Positions 5,167 through 7,305 of a stretch of DNA of 7,305 nt are shown one piece after another. The DNA comes from JBKQWK01 sp052139595 (GTDB lineage: Bacteria; Actinomycetota; Thermoleophilia; UBA2241). Location of the stretch: positions 1 through 7,305 of the forward strand of contig JBKQWK010000009.1 of assembly GCA_052139595.1 (NCBI GenBank), read 5' to 3'. Numbering within the stretch: the first letter of the stretch is position 1; each line of letters begins with the position of its first letter. Both the position numbers and the translations under genes were made by a program. The notes beneath the pieces are model-generated. The model had not been told where the DNA came from, searched no databases, and saw only the letters and a list, made by a program, of their open reading frames with translations.

Positions 5167-7215
5167 TCAGCCGTTGACGCCGCGCTTTTCGGCTTTCTTG
5201 CGCTGCTCGGCACTGAGAATGTGCTTGCGCACGCGCACCACTTGCGGTGTCACCTCGACCAGCTCATCGGCCGCGATCCACTCCAGCGCGCTCTCGAGCG
5301 TTAATTCACGCGGGACTTTGAGACCGGTGTCGATCTCCTTCGTCGACTGCCGATAGTTGCCCATCTGCTTGCGCTTGGTGGGGTTACAAAGCATATCGTT
5401 GCCGCGCGAGTTCTCGCCCACAATCATGCCCTCGTATACCTGGTCCATCGAGCGCACAAACAGTACGGCGCGCTGCTGCAGATTTTCGAGCGCGTAACCG
5501 GCCGCTTCGCCCGTCGCCTGACTCACCAGCGAGCCGCGATTGCGACCCGGCAGCGTGCCACGCCACGGCCCGTACCCCGTGAAGCGCGACGACATCACAC
5601 CCAGGCCGCGCGTCTCGGTGAGAAAGTCGTTGCGATAGCCGATGAGTCCACGCGTCGTGATGTTGAACTCAAGGCGGACAACACCGGTGCCGGCAGTGTG
5701 CACGGCTACCAGCTCGCCCTTGCGCAAACTCAGCTCCTGGATGACGACACCCTGGTATGCCTCGGGCACGTCGATAATGAGTTGCTCTTCGGGCTCAAGC
5801 AGTCTGTCGTTCTTGTCACGCTGAGTGATAACTTCGGGACGCGAAACGCACAGCTCCATCCCTTCACGACGCATCTCTTCGATGAGGATCGCCAGATGCA
5901 ATTCGCCGCGGCCCGAAACTTTGACTCCGTCGGGCCGGCCCAGGTCTTCCATGCGCAGGGCGACATTGACGCGCAGCTCGCGCTCGAGACGATCTTTGAT
6001 CTGACGCAAGGTAACCGCGCGCCCGTCCTGGCCGGCAAATGGCCCGTTGTTGACGAGAAAGAACATGCTTACGGTCGGTTCTTCGATCTCGAGCGGCGGC
6101 AGCGCGCGGCCGGCCAACTCAGGTGCACTCAGAGTGTCACCAATGGAAATATCGGCAACGCCGGCGAGCCAGACGATATCGCCGGCCGAGACCTGTTCGA
6201 CCGCGCTGCGCTCGAGACCGCGCGTGACCCACAGATGGGTTGTGCGCGCGATCTCTGTACCGGTCACACACCAGGCGCCCTCGACGGTGGTGATGGCGCT
6301 ACCGGCAGCAGACACGGTCGCCAAGCGGCCAGTGCTGTCGGCGTTCGCCGCATGGACCACGCCGCCGCCAGCCTCGTCTTGCGGGCTGGGATCGCCGGTA
6401 GCATCACAACGGGCCGTGCAGGTACGCAGGAGTTCGTCGCCACAGCGATGCACGCCCTGCAGTACGCGGCCACCACCGATCTGGCCGATGTAGTCGCTCC
6501 AGGCCAGCGTACTCACCTGCATCAGAAACGGCTCATCCAGCTCAACCTGCGGCGGCGGCACGCTGGCAATAATCGTGGCAAAGAGGTCTTTCATGCCTTG
6601 CTGTGACAGTTCGGCCAGCATCGACGGCGAAAGCCCACCACTGTTCGCCTGGCGATCCGTTTCTTCACGCCGATACTCGTCCAAATCGGTGACCAGCCAG
6701 CCTTCGAGGCCCGACCCGTACAGCACGGGAAAGTCGAGCTGCTCATCGTCGGCACCCAGCTCCACAAACAGGTCAAACGTCTTGTCGAGAGCACCGGAAG
6801 GGTCAGCGTTGGGCCGATCGGCCTTGTTGACGACCACGATCGGCCGCAATCCCAGACGCAAGGCGCGCATAAGCACGTAGCGCGTCTGTGGCATGGGGCC
6901 TTCGTTGGCGTCGACCAGCAGCAGCACACTGTCGACCATGCTCAGCACCCGCTCGACCTCGCCGCTGAAATCGGCGTGGCCGGGAGTGTCGATGATGTTG
7001 ATGAGATAGCCATCCCATTCGACTGTGCAGTGTTTGCTGCGAATAGTGATGCCACGCTCGCGCTCCAGCGGATTGCTGTCCATGACCCGTTCTTCGATGT
7101 GAGCACTTTCGCGAAAGACGTGGGCGGCGCGAAAGATCGCGTCAATGAGCGTCGTCTTACCGTGATCAATGTGAGCGATGATAGCCAGATTGCGAATCTT
7201 GTCGACAGGTGCCAT
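5167..7215 (-). CDS. typA: Translational GTPase TypA/BipA, with two lineage-specific insertions
   Basis: Ribosome-associated GTPase of the EF-G/LepA superfamily; in other bacteria TypA/BipA aids ribosome assembly and growth under stress such as cold. All G motifs are visible: G1 AHIDHGKT (14-21), G2 RGITI (54-58), G3 DTPGH (76-80, His80 at the catalytic position), G4 NKAD (130-133) and a G5-like SGLEGW (168-173). Domain II starts near 230; domain III, the EF-G-V-like domain and the TypA-specific C-terminal domain follow, with GENSRGND, a Lys/Arg-rich KRKQMGNYR loop and DELVEVTPQVVRVRK. Length is 682 against about 610 usually. The excess fits roughly 23 extra residues after the G domain (about 174-207) and 45-50 in domain II (about 265-325, Ala/Gly/Thr-rich with Cys266, Cys270 and Cys316). 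ATG 7215 gives the canonical N terminus; a GAAAGG lies about 14 bases upstream, farther than usual. LepA is ruled out by the C-terminal domain. Confidence 0.96.
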   Translation of the reverse strand: MAPVDKIRNLAIIAHIDHGKTTLIDAIFRAAHVFRESAHIEERVMDSNPLERERGITIRSKHCTVEWDGYLINIIDTPGHADFSGEVERVLSMVDSVLLLVDANEGPMPQTRYVLMRALRLGLRPIVVVNKADRPNADPSGALDKTFDLFVELGADDEQLDFPVLYGSGLEGWLVTDLDEYRREETDRQANSGGLSPSMLAELSQQGMKDLFATIIASVPPPQVELDEPFLMQVSTLAWSDYIGQIGGGRVLQGVHRCGDELLRTCTARCDATGDPSPQDEAGGGVVHAANADSTGRLATVSAAGSAITTVEGAWCVTGTEIARTTHLWVTRGLERSAVEQVSAGDIVWLAGVADISIGDTLSAPELAGRALPPLEIEEPTVSMFFLVNNGPFAGQDGRAVTLRQIKDRLERELRVNVALRMEDLGRPDGVKVSGRGELHLAILIEEMRREGMELCVSRPEVITQRDKNDRLLEPEEQLIIDVPEAYQGVVIQELSLRKGELVAVHTAGTGVVRLEFNITTRGLIGYRNDFLTETRGLGVMSSRFTGYGPWRGTLPGRNRGSLVSQATGEAAGYALENLQQRAVLFVRSMDQVYEGMIVGENSRGNDMLCNPTKRKQMGNYRQSTKEIDTGLKVPRELTLESALEWIAADELVEVTPQVVRVRKHILSAEQRKKAEKRGVNG

Positions 7216-7241
7216 GGAGAGTGAGTAAGCCTTTCTAGGAT

Positions 7242-7251
7242 GGTGCGCACC
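7242..7251. repeat. 10-base perfect palindrome in the typA leader
   Basis: GGTGCGCACC reads the same on both strands and lies in the untranslated leader, 26 bases before the typA start. It could be a binding site for a dimeric regulator, but a ten-base GC-rich palindrome is easily found by chance in DNA of this composition. Confidence 0.3.
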
Positions 7252-7279
7252 GGACGGCGCGGCAAATGCCCAAATCCAT

Positions 7280-7288
7280 AGTGTACCA
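7280..7288 (-). promoter_or_regulatory. typA: Candidate extended -10 promoter for typA
   Basis: On the minus strand TGGTACACT (7288-7280) fits an extended -10 element: TG, one base, then TACACT with four of six matches to TATAAT. A -35 box at the standard spacing would fall just beyond the right edge of the window and cannot be seen. Transcription would start near 7273, giving a leader of about 58 bases. The site is overlapped by an inverted repeat, ACCTG (7288-7292) and CAGGT (7298-7302), which might be an operator. Confidence 0.3.
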
Positions 7289-7305
7289 CCTGTCTCGCAG
7301 GTTGG

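Noticed and set aside
5698..6606. Open frame of 302 codons on the plus strand opposite typA
   Set aside because: Antisense to a conserved GTPase, with low-complexity composition and no domain; a shadow of typA.

Overview
The window is GC-rich bacterial DNA, dense in genes, with no sign of phage, IS elements, tRNA, rRNA or CRISPR. It divides into a plus-strand cation/potassium-homeostasis block (about 1-4417) and a convergent minus-strand housekeeping block (about 4463-7215). The lineage cannot be fixed from the sequence. The high GC, a paired set of short TrkA-type (KTN/RCK) proteins, and an apparently kinase-less KdpD/Usp-like tail beside a P-type ATPase fit groups such as Chloroflexota or other high-GC environmental bacteria, but this is a weak inference.

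Plus strand: the first 145 bases hold the 3' end of a gene whose product resembles the Usp (UspA-like) domain found in KdpD-type proteins. It is followed by a 947-residue P-type II cation ATPase with a complete set of catalytic motifs. By recalled alignment its M4-M10 membrane region is closest to the Na+/K+-ATPase (P-IIC) subgroup, but several residues of the third Na+ site are replaced and the pocket carries an unusual His. Two short genes follow with translational-coupling spacing (4 bases, then a 4-base ATGA overlap). Each encodes a protein of about 217 residues with an N-terminal Rossmann (KTN) domain and a C-terminal RCK_C/TrkA_C domain. No TrkH/KtrB-type channel subunit is visible between or beside them. 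The layout suggests one operon for monovalent cation balance: a primary pump, two nucleotide-sensing regulators and an upstream KdpD/Usp-like regulator.

Minus strand: reading from the right edge, a short leader with a candidate extended -10 promoter and small inverted repeats precedes typA/bipA, a ribosome-associated translational GTPase. This TypA has 682 residues, about 70 more than the usual 610 or so. The excess lies in two places: a linker after the G domain and a loop of the domain-II beta-barrel. Downstream, 113 bases on, is a GNAT-family N-acetyltransferase. The two transcription blocks converge across a 45-base gap holding an imperfect hairpin.

The points most worth following are the atypical ion-site residues of the pump, its coupling to twin RCK proteins without a channel, the TypA insertions, and a near-perfect 30-base palindrome inside the ATPase gene.
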